A DNA stretch of 54,464 nt from Pirellula staleyi DSM 6068 (lineage in GTDB: Bacteria > Planctomycetota > Planctomycetia > Pirellulales > Pirellulaceae), in the NCBI GenBank assembly GCA_945870455.1, contig CAMBSL010000006.1, positions 1-54,464 on the forward strand. Direction: 5' to 3'. This document shows, in pieces, positions 10,079 through 18,658 of the stretch (position 1 is its first letter; every line of letters starts with the position of its first letter). Below the pieces are notes generated by a model. The model saw nothing but the letters and a program-made list of their open reading frames with translations. It was not told the DNA's origin and searched no databases. The position numbers were made by a program, and so were the translations under genes.

Positions 10079-12916
10079 ATGAATTACCCCTCGATCGACC
10101 ATTTCCCATTCTTTGCCCAAGAAGACATGCGAGTCTTCTATCAGTGGATGCGCATCGAACAGATGGATCAATGGCTGCATTGGTTTGTCTTTGCTTGCAT
10201 CCTGGCTGGCTTGATTTCCTACGTTGTCTACTGGTATCGAAAGGACTGGTCGGAAGTCCCTAAAGGCATTGGCTTGACGCTCCTCATGCTCAGGCTGCTC
10301 GCACTGCTTGGAATTCTCATTTTCTTTTTTGATTTGCAAAAACGAACAGAGCAAAAGGTAACGCGTTCCTCCAAATTGGCGATGCTGGTCGATACTTCTT
10401 TGAGCATGACAATGCCTCAGCAAGACGAATCCGAGAAGCGACTTGCGGGTTCGAATGCATCGTCTACCAACCGGATATCTGCCGTTCAAAGTACATTCGC
10501 CAATTCCCCACTGCTAAAGCAATTGCAAGAGCGACACGACATAAGTGTCTTTCGATTTGACCAAAGTGCTCGTCCGAGCGCAGTCGCTTCGTTCGCGAAA
10601 CCAAAGGAGACAAGAAAGGGGAACGATCCGGATTCAGCGCGACTTGTCTTGTGGCGATTCCTGACTCGCGTGATCTGGGCCGGAACGATCGTTGGAATCA
10701 TCGGCGGCGCACTCATGGCAGTCTCGCTCTTGGCTCGAGTCTACGGCGATGTTCGATCGTTTTGGCCATACGTTCTCATGGCGGCCGTGATCGCAGTGGT
10801 TTCTGGTTTTGTGGTCATCGCGACTGCAATCTTGAGAGCCGATCAGTTGCCTTGGCAGAGCCTCTGGACTTTCACGCCACCTGCGGCGAGTAACGTAACC
10901 AAAGGAATCAAGGACGCCACGGGAGGTAGCCCGGATAGCCCGCAACCGATCGAACCCAATGCAGTTTCCTGGGAAATTCAAATCGCAGCCACGGGAACCG
11001 AGTCTCGCATTGGCGATGCAATCAACAGTATCCTGGAACAAGAGCGGGGCTCGCCATTGGCGGGAATCGTGGTGATCTCCGATGGACGCAGCAACGCGGG
11101 TCTCGATCCCCTAGTGACGATTTCCGAAGCGACGTTGCAAGGGGTCCCGATTCACACCGTCGGAATGGGGACATCCAAGAATCCCCTCAACGTCCGAATG
11201 GTAGATATCGAAACCCCGAAACGCGTCTTTCCCGGCGATCGGTTTCGATTGACTGCATTGTTGCAGGCATCCGGATTGCAGGGAAAACAAGTCACGATTC
11301 AATTGCGGCGGCGACCGGGCGGCCAAAAGAATGCAGGCATGGCCATCGAAGAGGAAAGAGTCGTGACGCTCGACGCGGATGACGCGATGTCCAATTTGGT
11401 CTTTGACATCCAACCTCGCGAAATCGGATCATGGATCTATGAGGTGAAAGCGTTGGCGCCGGAGCAAGATTCAAACCCGCTCGACAATGCGCTCGAAAGC
11501 GAAGTCCGCGTGGTTGAGCCCAAGTCGACCGTCTTGATTGTGGCGGGTGGTCCGACTCGGGAGTATCAATTTGTTCGCAACTTGCTCTTCCGAGACCCTA
11601 CGGTTCAATCGCACGTCTTGTTGCAATCGAGCGGACCAGGCGTTTCGCAAGAAGCCAAAAAATTACTCGCTGAGTTTCCTCGCACGCGAGCCGAGATGAG
11701 CCAATACGATTGCGTAATCGGGTTCGATGCCGATTGGTCCAAGCTAGACATGGAGCAAGTAGAAAACCTTGAGAAGTGGATCAGTGAACAAGCAGGTGGA
11801 CTGGTCATCGTCGCTGGCCCCGTGTCGACTCCGAAATGGGCGGGAAGTCAAGGTAACGGCAATCGCAAGGCCGAGATACTTCGCAATCTTTCGCCTTTGG
11901 TGGTCAATACCCGTGGGGCGAGAATGGTTTCGATCGGTCGCTTTGAATCCGAGACCGCTTGGCCACTCAACTTTGCTCCTGATGCTTGGCAAACGGACTT
12001 TATTCAAATCGCCAAGACGCTTGAGGACAGCCGCAGGGCTTGGGAACGCTTTCGAGGGGTCTATAGTTTCTACGCTTGTTACGAACCGAAGCCAGGCGCA
12101 ACGCCGGTCGCTTATTTTTCCGACCCGACGACTTCGGTAGGGAGCAAGCAACCGATCTATTTGGCAACGCAATTTTACGGTGCCGGCCGTGTTGCATTCC
12201 AGGGCGGCGGCGAGTTTTGGCGATTGCGTGAAGTCGGCGAAGGATACTTTGACACGTATTACACCAAGCTCATTCGCTGGGCAGGTCAAGGTCGTTTGTT
12301 GCGAGATTCCGATCGAGGAATTTTGCTTTTGGACAAACAACAAGCGATTGTGGGGGAGCAAGTCATGGTGCGAGCCGTGTTGCGCGATGCTCAGTTTCTA
12401 CCAACAATTATGCCGGATGCTCAAGCAAAGTTAGTCGATCCGTCAGGCCGAAGCACACCGCTTGTCTTGGCCCCGATCCCAGACCCTTCGCAACCTGGTG
12501 TTTATCTCGGGCAGTTTTTCACCAAGGCGACCGGCACATACGAAGTGCAATTGCCTGTAGGCGGGTTGGCAGATCAGCAGTTGCTGACGCAACAAGTCTC
12601 GGTGCGTGTGCCTGCACTCGAAATCCAAAGGCCACAAAGAAACGATCCCTTGCTCAACGAACTGGCCACGCGAACAGGTGGTAAGTACTGGGTCGGAATG
12701 GATTCGATTGCAGGCATAGCTAGTGAAACTAACAACGCAACGAACGCAACGCTTTCGCCGCTGGTTCAGTCCATTGTTCCACGCGATCAAACGAACTATC
12801 TGCCAGGCGCCCCGGACAAGGAATTTCAGCAACGGCTGATGGGGCTGTTGATGGCCATGATTGTCGGCTGTCTGTCGATGGAATGGCTCATAAGAAGGCT
12901 CAGTAAGTTGGCGTAA
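10079..12916 (+). CDS. Large VWA-domain membrane protein
   Basis: 945 residues, the last gene of the MoxR-DUF58-BatA operon. Helices lie at about 33-52 and 63-84, then the VWA metal site DTSLS (Asp105, Ser107, Ser109). An unusual pair of membrane helices at about 197-217 and 230-250 interrupts the VWA fold before its GIVVISDGRSNAG strand. The remainder is a long extracytoplasmic region with a glutamine-amidotransferase-like part (about 480-720), then a C-terminal helix near 918-935. An even number of inserted helices keeps both VWA halves on one side. Either the fold tolerates the insert or the hydrophobic stretch is a remodelled loop. Specific function unknown. Confidence 0.82.
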   Translation: MNYPSIDHFPFFAQEDMRVFYQWMRIEQMDQWLHWFVFACILAGLISYVVYWYRKDWSEVPKGIGLTLLMLRLLALLGILIFFFDLQKRTEQKVTRSSKLAMLVDTSLSMTMPQQDESEKRLAGSNASSTNRISAVQSTFANSPLLKQLQERHDISVFRFDQSARPSAVASFAKPKETRKGNDPDSARLVLWRFLTRVIWAGTIVGIIGGALMAVSLLARVYGDVRSFWPYVLMAAVIAVVSGFVVIATAILRADQLPWQSLWTFTPPAASNVTKGIKDATGGSPDSPQPIEPNAVSWEIQIAATGTESRIGDAINSILEQERGSPLAGIVVISDGRSNAGLDPLVTISEATLQGVPIHTVGMGTSKNPLNVRMVDIETPKRVFPGDRFRLTALLQASGLQGKQVTIQLRRRPGGQKNAGMAIEEERVVTLDADDAMSNLVFDIQPREIGSWIYEVKALAPEQDSNPLDNALESEVRVVEPKSTVLIVAGGPTREYQFVRNLLFRDPTVQSHVLLQSSGPGVSQEAKKLLAEFPRTRAEMSQYDCVIGFDADWSKLDMEQVENLEKWISEQAGGLVIVAGPVSTPKWAGSQGNGNRKAEILRNLSPLVVNTRGARMVSIGRFESETAWPLNFAPDAWQTDFIQIAKTLEDSRRAWERFRGVYSFYACYEPKPGATPVAYFSDPTTSVGSKQPIYLATQFYGAGRVAFQGGGEFWRLREVGEGYFDTYYTKLIRWAGQGRLLRDSDRGILLLDKQQAIVGEQVMVRAVLRDAQFLPTIMPDAQAKLVDPSGRSTPLVLAPIPDPSQPGVYLGQFFTKATGTYEVQLPVGGLADQQLLTQQVSVRVPALEIQRPQRNDPLLNELATRTGGKYWVGMDSIAGIASETNNATNATLSPLVQSIVPRDQTNYLPGAPDKEFQQRLMGLLMAMIVGCLSMEWLIRRLSKLA

Positions 12917-12944
12917 CCGACGAAGCCGGTTGGATGTTCGTCGG
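12917..12944. terminator. Stem-loop immediately after the Bat-type operon
   Basis: CCGACGAA pairs with TTCGTCGG across a 12-base loop, starting at the base after the stop codon. There is no T-run, so it is a candidate for transcript-end protection or termination rather than a textbook terminator. The rest of the gap to 13065 shows nothing. Confidence 0.4.
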
Positions 12945-13065
12945 CTCTCAGTCCGCCTTGTGCGGGATAGTACGCCTACGGCTAACTGTTAAACGAACAG
13001 CTCAGCACCTTGCAACAAAATGCAGCGGTTTTATGAGGCCATGGGGGACGGGGATCTCGGACGCG

Positions 13066-14058
13066 TTATGCGTTCATAATGGATATTCGCAAATGCGAAT
13101 CAAAGTGAGCGGTTGCAACCATATTGCTCTCCAGATGAATGTCCATGTCCCGCGCCAACGAAGGCAAATTGAATCGATGGATTTCTTTTTCTTGCGAATC
13201 GTTGAAGAACAATAACAAGCCTCCAGTAGACCCACCCGAAACGCCGACCGCAGTCCCATCTTTTAGCCACTGCACGCGCCATACGAGTCCGCCGGGAATC
13301 CCTTCGCATGCATGCGACTTGCGAAGCGCGCCATCATCCCAGCCAAACCGCAGCATCAACGGTTCATGAACCGCACCGAACGGATTCGTGGCTTTGTGGG
13401 TTCCGCCTGCAATGAGCTCCTTTCGCTCCGCATGGTAGGCCAACGATCGAACTCCGCCATACTCTGCCTGCTGGCCTTTGTTCTCCGTATAGAGCGGTGT
13501 TGCCTCGATCGTTCGCTCTAGTTTTCGGTCTGCAATGTTCCAAACGTGAATCTTGCCAAGCAAATCGCCGGTTATCAGTTGATTTCCGCTTGGATGAAAC
13601 TCAACGCTGTAAATGTGTCGCTCATGCCCGCCCCATTCGGCGATTTTCTCGCCGTTCGCCATACTCCATAGCTTGACCAGCATGTCGTTCCCAACCGATG
13701 CAAGCGTGCTTCCATCAGGCGAAATAGCAACGCCTCGAATCCAACCTGAATGCGCATCGGACTTGCGCAACAAAGACGGCGCATCGGTTCGAACGGCCCA
13801 CCACATCAAGCTACCTTCACAACCACCCGAAACAAGCTGTTGACTATCGGGACTATAGCACAACGCATGAACCCAGCTTTCATGCCCCTTTAAAATGGTT
13901 TTCTCTCCGCCTGGAATACGCCACAATTGCAACGACGAATCCTCGGATGTGCTTACGGCTTGTTGACCATCTGGCGAGATCCGACATGCGATCAAGGGGC
14001 GGTCGTGTTTCCACTGATGAACCACATGCGTCTTGGTGAAATCGATGGGAAGATTCAC
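13066..14058 (-). CDS. WD40 repeat protein
   Basis: 330 residues made of about seven WD40 blades; typical blade cores are ACRISPDGQQAVSTSEDSSL, WVHALCYSPDSQQLVSGG and GVAISPDGSTLASVGNDMLV. No signal peptide or membrane segment is visible. The GTG start lies one base after the DUF1501 stop, so it is the third gene of a DUF1549/1553-DUF1501-WD40 operon. In planctomycetes such propellers are commonly found with these secreted cytochrome-domain proteins. The likely role is a protein-interaction platform, inferred from fold and context. The lack of an export signal is odd, given Tat or Sec signals on its operon partners. Confidence 0.88.
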   Translation of the reverse strand: MNLPIDFTKTHVVHQWKHDRPLIACRISPDGQQAVSTSEDSSLQLWRIPGGEKTILKGHESWVHALCYSPDSQQLVSGGCEGSLMWWAVRTDAPSLLRKSDAHSGWIRGVAISPDGSTLASVGNDMLVKLWSMANGEKIAEWGGHERHIYSVEFHPSGNQLITGDLLGKIHVWNIADRKLERTIEATPLYTENKGQQAEYGGVRSLAYHAERKELIAGGTHKATNPFGAVHEPLMLRFGWDDGALRKSHACEGIPGGLVWRVQWLKDGTAVGVSGGSTGGLLLFFNDSQEKEIHRFNLPSLARDMDIHLESNMVATAHFDSHLRISIMNA

Positions 14059-14059
14059 G

Positions 14060-15361
14060 CTAGGTTAGCACTTTCCAAACAGGGGCAGCGGCTGGATCTG
14101 CAATCGGCAACTCGCGTCCATCGACCGCAATCGATTGCGTCGAATCGACCCCTACGGCCTGGAGATAAGTATGAAACAAGGCTCCATGATCGACTTGCCC
14201 ATCGACCACTTCGGTCCCCTCATCGTTCGTCTTGCCAAAGATTGCCCCTCTAGCGACCTTGCCACCTGCCATCACGATCGACCAAGCCTTGGACCAGTGA
14301 TCGCGACCGTAATACAAATTGATATTGGGTGTTCGGCCGAACTCACTTAGTACAACCACGAGGGTCTTCTCCAGCATTCCGCGATCGAACAAGTCCGAGA
14401 TAAAAGTAGCAAACGCCCTATCAAACTCGCCGAGTTGCTCGATGTGAAAGTTAAAGTTCTCATTGTGTGTGTCGTAGTTAGAATGCGTTACTTGAACAAA
14501 CGAGACGCCGTTCTCCAGCAATCGCCGAGCCATGAGGCACTGTCGACCAAGATCGTGTTTGCCGTATCGGTCTTGATCGGCTTGTGGCTCTTTGGAAACG
14601 TCGAACACATCGCGGCGTTCCATCAATCGTAGGGCTTGTTCGTAGCTGTGGGTATAGGCGTCGGTGATGGCGGTTCGTCGTCGCGTCAAGAATTCTTCGT
14701 TCAGCCGACGTCGAAAGTCGTGTCTTCGCAATTCCGCCTCATCGTTCATGCCATCCGGTTTGGTTGTATTGGGGGGCGGCTTGGATCCACCCAACGAGAT
14801 GCTTGAGTACTTTGGACCCAGATATGCGGATTCGTTTCCCTTGCCTCCGCCGCCACCCGGTGTGACCACAATATGCCCGGGCAGCCCTCGGCTTTCGTCG
14901 TTGAGCATGCGAGCTGCGACGGCACCGATTTGCGGATACTCTGCCGCCGCAGTTTGGCGACGCCCCGTCAGCATCATATAAGCACCCTTGCCGTGATCGT
15001 CCTCCGATGTATTGACACCACGCAGCACACACAAGTGATGCATCTGCTTGGCCGTGTAGGGCAGCAAATCGCTCACATGGGTGCCAGGAACGGAGGTTGG
15101 AATAGAACGACAGGGGCCACCCGTTTTTGTGCCTGGTTTAGGATCCCAGCTTTCTAGTTGGCTCAATCCGCCATGCATGTTGAAGACAACGATGCGCATA
15201 TCTTGGGTCTTGAGTTGCTCTGCGGCAAGGCCGGTCGTGAGACTGCCTAATCCACCCGCGATGGCACTGCCCGCAACAGCGGTCGAACCAGAGCGTTGCA
15301 GAAATTGACGACGACTCAATCCATGTTCTCGCGAACCGCATGCATAATGTGCTAGGCTCAT
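14060..15361 (-). CDS. DUF1501 domain protein, Tat-exported
   Basis: 433 residues. The N-terminus carries a twin-arginine motif (LSRRQFLQRSG) followed by an Ala/Gly-rich hydrophobic stretch. The body has the DUF1501 hallmarks (VFNMHGGLSQLESWDPKPG, HNENFNFHIEQLGEFD, VLSEFGRTPNIN, GRDHWSKAWSIVMAGG). These sequences recall the alkaline-phosphatase/sulfatase superfamily, but no reaction is established. DUF1501 genes usually sit beside DUF1549/DUF1553 genes in planctomycetes, as here. Twenty-four bases separate it from the upstream gene and one base from the downstream WD40 gene. Tat export suggests folding, perhaps with a metal, before translocation to the periplasm. Confidence 0.92.
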   Translation of the reverse strand: MSLAHYACGSREHGLSRRQFLQRSGSTAVAGSAIAGGLGSLTTGLAAEQLKTQDMRIVVFNMHGGLSQLESWDPKPGTKTGGPCRSIPTSVPGTHVSDLLPYTAKQMHHLCVLRGVNTSEDDHGKGAYMMLTGRRQTAAAEYPQIGAVAARMLNDESRGLPGHIVVTPGGGGGKGNESAYLGPKYSSISLGGSKPPPNTTKPDGMNDEAELRRHDFRRRLNEEFLTRRRTAITDAYTHSYEQALRLMERRDVFDVSKEPQADQDRYGKHDLGRQCLMARRLLENGVSFVQVTHSNYDTHNENFNFHIEQLGEFDRAFATFISDLFDRGMLEKTLVVVLSEFGRTPNINLYYGRDHWSKAWSIVMAGGKVARGAIFGKTNDEGTEVVDGQVDHGALFHTYLQAVGVDSTQSIAVDGRELPIADPAAAPVWKVLT

Positions 15362-15385
15362 TCGACAGTCTCCACTGAAAGCAAA

Positions 15386-18334
15386 CTAAGGGTAAACTCG
15401 AAACTCGGAACTCGTCAGCAATCCCCACACTAACTCTTGTGCAATAGTCACCTTTTTGTCGGCAGCATTTGCAAGTTGTTCGCCAACCCATTGCAGTTCT
15501 TGTGCGGTAGGCTCACGCGACAGCAAGGATCGATACATCAATTTAACGGCTGCCATGGCGTCGGACTGTTTGGCAATCAAATCCGTAATGTTGCTGCCGC
15601 TGGCAGCCGACCACTGAAAAACAGATCCGCCGTTCGCCATGAATAACGCTTGATCCGGAGACGCAAAAAACTCATCGCTTGTTTGTCCAACGCCCGATGC
15701 AAACAGATTTGCAAAAACGTCCACGTTCGGACGGAGCTTGTCGAGCGCTTGGCGGGTCGCTTGCAGTGTTCTGGCATCCCGTTGCGCGGGCGTTGCGTCG
15801 GCCGCCAATGGAGTTTGCTTTTCTAGCTCTGCCGCCTCGGTTGCAATATAGTTATCGAGTACCTTGGTTGCCCGCAAGATGCTCAGCCCCAACTGTTCCG
15901 GAGACAACGACCGAAAGGTAGCGACGGCCAAGTTCTTCTGCCGGTCTTCAAGCACTTGTTGAAATGCTATTCCACATGTGTCGATCGCTTGTTGAATAGC
16001 GGTTGCCTTGATCAGGATTGTTTGTTCGGCTTGTTCGACTGATTTTTCTGCGGCGACCCGCATGGTTTCCATAGATGCCTCTTCGGTGGTCAAGGCGGCC
16101 AGTTTCTGCGATTGAGCCGAGAGTTCCGCGTCGATAGAAGTCAATTCCTTGTCAAGAGCGGATTGGGTCGCCTGGCGCGTTTCTCGGCTGGCAGCAACGG
16201 CTTGTTTGGCCGATTCAAGCGAGTCGGTAGCAACAAGAGATGTCGACTTATTAAGGGATTCGAATGTGGTTTGAAGCAATGCGAGTTCAACGGCGAGGCT
16301 CGCCCGCTTCTCTTGAGAAACGGATTTTTTGGACTGGATCGAGGCCAAGTTGGCTTTCGCTTCTACCAGAATCGGTTGGTGCTTGGACTGCTGCGCCATG
16401 TAATTGGCGACCATACCTTTTTGTTGATCACGCTCTTCCCCCGCAAGCCGATGCTCGGATTCTACTTGAGACACACTTTGCGAAAGAGCGATCCAAGATT
16501 GGAGTTGAGATAGGGCTGCCGTGTTTTTGATAGTCAAGACGTGTTCGGACTGAGCGGCTTGCCATTTCACTCGTGACGCAACGAACGCTTGGTCGGCAAT
16601 GGTGAGCGATTGCTCGGCCGGCTTCAAGCGGTTGACGACTTCTTGGATCTTGCCTCGCTCGGTTTCCAGAGCGACATTTTGGGTATCGCGGAAGGCGGAT
16701 GCGTCTGCGACCCCTTTTTCGCTTGCTGGGAGAGTCAGTTTGGATGCATCGGCTTTCGCTTTTGCCGTCGTAATCGCCTGAACAAGTTCCGGATCGTCGC
16801 CAGGTGATAGCGCCTTTGCCTGCTCTAATTTGCTGGCCGCTTCCTCAAGGAGAGCAACCCTGGTATTCAAATCCGCTCGCAGCTTGTTGGCTTTGGCGAG
16901 CACCGCATTCGATTCATCGAGCTTCTTTTTAACGTCATTAAAAGTCGCTTCGGCTTTGTCGAGATCGGCACGAATAGCAACTCGTTCCTTTTGTGCTGCT
17001 CGCCAGGCGGTTTTCGAATCATCCATCCCTTGATTAGCAGCTTCCGCAGCCAGAGCAAGTTGCGGCAGTTGCGAATCCAACGATTGTTTTCGAGCATTGA
17101 CTGCATTGGTAAGGATATCGGCCGCATCCTTTGGCAAGTTCAAGACCGTTCCGTTCCGGAGCGATGATTCGATTGGCAATCGACTGCCGCGTTGATAGAC
17201 CTCGCTCAGGGCAATTTGTTCGATCAAAGATCGCAGATCATATCCGGTTGCGACAAACGACTGGGTAAGTGCAGTCAGGAGCTTGGGGTTCGTTGGCGGA
17301 TTATCAGCATGATGCATGTCAAGCGGGTGCACGATTCCTCGGCCCAACATCATGGCCCAAACGCGATTGGCCCAGTTCTCCGCGAACGCTTGGTTTGCAT
17401 TGGACAACTGAGTCACCAGGGAGGCTCGGCGGCTCGAGGATGGTGGTTTGGGAGCACCTTCGAGCGAGTCGGGCATGGGCGCTGCTTGATATCGTTGATC
17501 CGGCACTTGGTAGGATTCGATTTGTTCCGTTCCGCCTGGGACTCGCGTTCCCGTTCGAAACAATACACCCTTGTCGAACACGGATTCAAAAGTTGCGTCG
17601 CCAGCGGCGCGTTCGGCGTAGATTTGAATTTTTTGCTCGGCCCCTTTTTCGTCTTTGAATTTCGCTTCCGCAAGTAAGCTTGGGGACACAAAGGCAAGCA
17701 GTCCGTGATAGTCGATTTGAAGATAATCATCCACATTCGGATGGTCGTGGCATTGAGCACACTGCATATCTCGACCGAAGAAAACTCGGCCTATGTCGCG
17801 TGATACGGCGTGCGGGTCCCCCTCGCGTTCCAAAAAAAATCGCTGCTGAGCACGCTGGGAGGGATTCCACCATACGCTTGCGACCGATTCCTTAACGATG
17901 GCGTCGAGGGGCTTGTTTTCGTCGACAACCTGCCTGAGGTAACTCAGCCACTTTGCCCGATCGACGTATTTGTTAGGTCGACGTTGCAAAAGAGTTTTGT
18001 CGAGCCAATCGACCATTCGTTCTCGGTGAAGAGGGTCGTTTAGCAAGCGTTTTACCCAACGCGGCCAACGATCCGGCGCGAGGTCAGCTAGGAATTCATC
18101 GAGTTCAAGCTGAGAAGGGACCACAAGCCGCAAATCGAGCGATAATCGACGAAAAAGCTGACTGTCGGACTCGCGAGGGGAAACGAACGCATCGAAGTCT
18201 CGATCTGCGAGGGCATCGATAGACGTTGATAGACTTGTTTGTCCGTGAGCCGACGGCTGAATACCCAGGTGGCTGGTGAGCAACGACCCGAGGGTCAGCA
18301 ACCAACGAAACAACAGGCTTTGGCCGAGTCTCAT
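15386..18334 (-). CDS. DUF1549/DUF1553 protein with a large coiled-coil insert
   Basis: 982 residues. A Sec signal peptide (1 to about 32) is followed by DUF1549 (about 35-220), which contains a CAQCHDHP heme-c-type motif (Cys192, Cys195, His196). The first DUF1553 part (NRVWAMMLGRGIVHPLDM, about 325-345) comes next, and the last part ends with LSREPTAQELQWVGEQL. Between them, about residues 405-790 form Ala/Gln/Glu/Lys-rich heptad-like coiled coil. Ordinary DUF1549/1553 proteins lack this insert. It is first in an operon with DUF1501 and WD40. It may be an envelope heme protein carrying its own scaffold; substrate unknown. A similar coiled coil is in the gene at 52576. Confidence 0.88.
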   Translation of the reverse strand: MRLGQSLLFRWLLTLGSLLTSHLGIQPSAHGQTSLSTSIDALADRDFDAFVSPRESDSQLFRRLSLDLRLVVPSQLELDEFLADLAPDRWPRWVKRLLNDPLHRERMVDWLDKTLLQRRPNKYVDRAKWLSYLRQVVDENKPLDAIVKESVASVWWNPSQRAQQRFFLEREGDPHAVSRDIGRVFFGRDMQCAQCHDHPNVDDYLQIDYHGLLAFVSPSLLAEAKFKDEKGAEQKIQIYAERAAGDATFESVFDKGVLFRTGTRVPGGTEQIESYQVPDQRYQAAPMPDSLEGAPKPPSSSRRASLVTQLSNANQAFAENWANRVWAMMLGRGIVHPLDMHHADNPPTNPKLLTALTQSFVATGYDLRSLIEQIALSEVYQRGSRLPIESSLRNGTVLNLPKDAADILTNAVNARKQSLDSQLPQLALAAEAANQGMDDSKTAWRAAQKERVAIRADLDKAEATFNDVKKKLDESNAVLAKANKLRADLNTRVALLEEAASKLEQAKALSPGDDPELVQAITTAKAKADASKLTLPASEKGVADASAFRDTQNVALETERGKIQEVVNRLKPAEQSLTIADQAFVASRVKWQAAQSEHVLTIKNTAALSQLQSWIALSQSVSQVESEHRLAGEERDQQKGMVANYMAQQSKHQPILVEAKANLASIQSKKSVSQEKRASLAVELALLQTTFESLNKSTSLVATDSLESAKQAVAASRETRQATQSALDKELTSIDAELSAQSQKLAALTTEEASMETMRVAAEKSVEQAEQTILIKATAIQQAIDTCGIAFQQVLEDRQKNLAVATFRSLSPEQLGLSILRATKVLDNYIATEAAELEKQTPLAADATPAQRDARTLQATRQALDKLRPNVDVFANLFASGVGQTSDEFFASPDQALFMANGGSVFQWSAASGSNITDLIAKQSDAMAAVKLMYRSLLSREPTAQELQWVGEQLANAADKKVTIAQELVWGLLTSSEFRVYP

Positions 18335-18658
18335 GTCGCACGTTTTGGTAGGAGGGATCGTCTTTCCGGTTACGGAATGGGACGGCAGTCAGGTGGGGTA
18401 GAACGAAACGTTAGCTGGGTTGACTCCAGCTTTCGAACTCTTCTCATGTTATCGTCTAAAATGACGCAAACGTCAACTTTCTTGAACAATTCGGGTTGCG
18501 AAATGATTTCGACCAGCACCCGGTTGTTAGACCAATGCACTCACCTTGCCACCAAAGCGAGTACCAATTGGCTGCAAACCGCGCGGCCGGTAGAGTATAA
18601 TCCCGGACGTAACTTCGTTCTTAAATGTTGCAAATTGAAACAGATTGGGAGTCTCGGA

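Noticed and set aside
16112-16513. Plus-strand frames of 130-160 codons across the coiled-coil gene (also 17192-17677)
   Set aside because: Antisense shadows of a high-bias coding region; no plausible protein features.
18568-18601. TTGGCT...TATAAT as promoter of the histidine kinase
   Set aside because: The spacing of 22 bases is too long for a standard promoter, so it is mentioned only as weak support for the late start.
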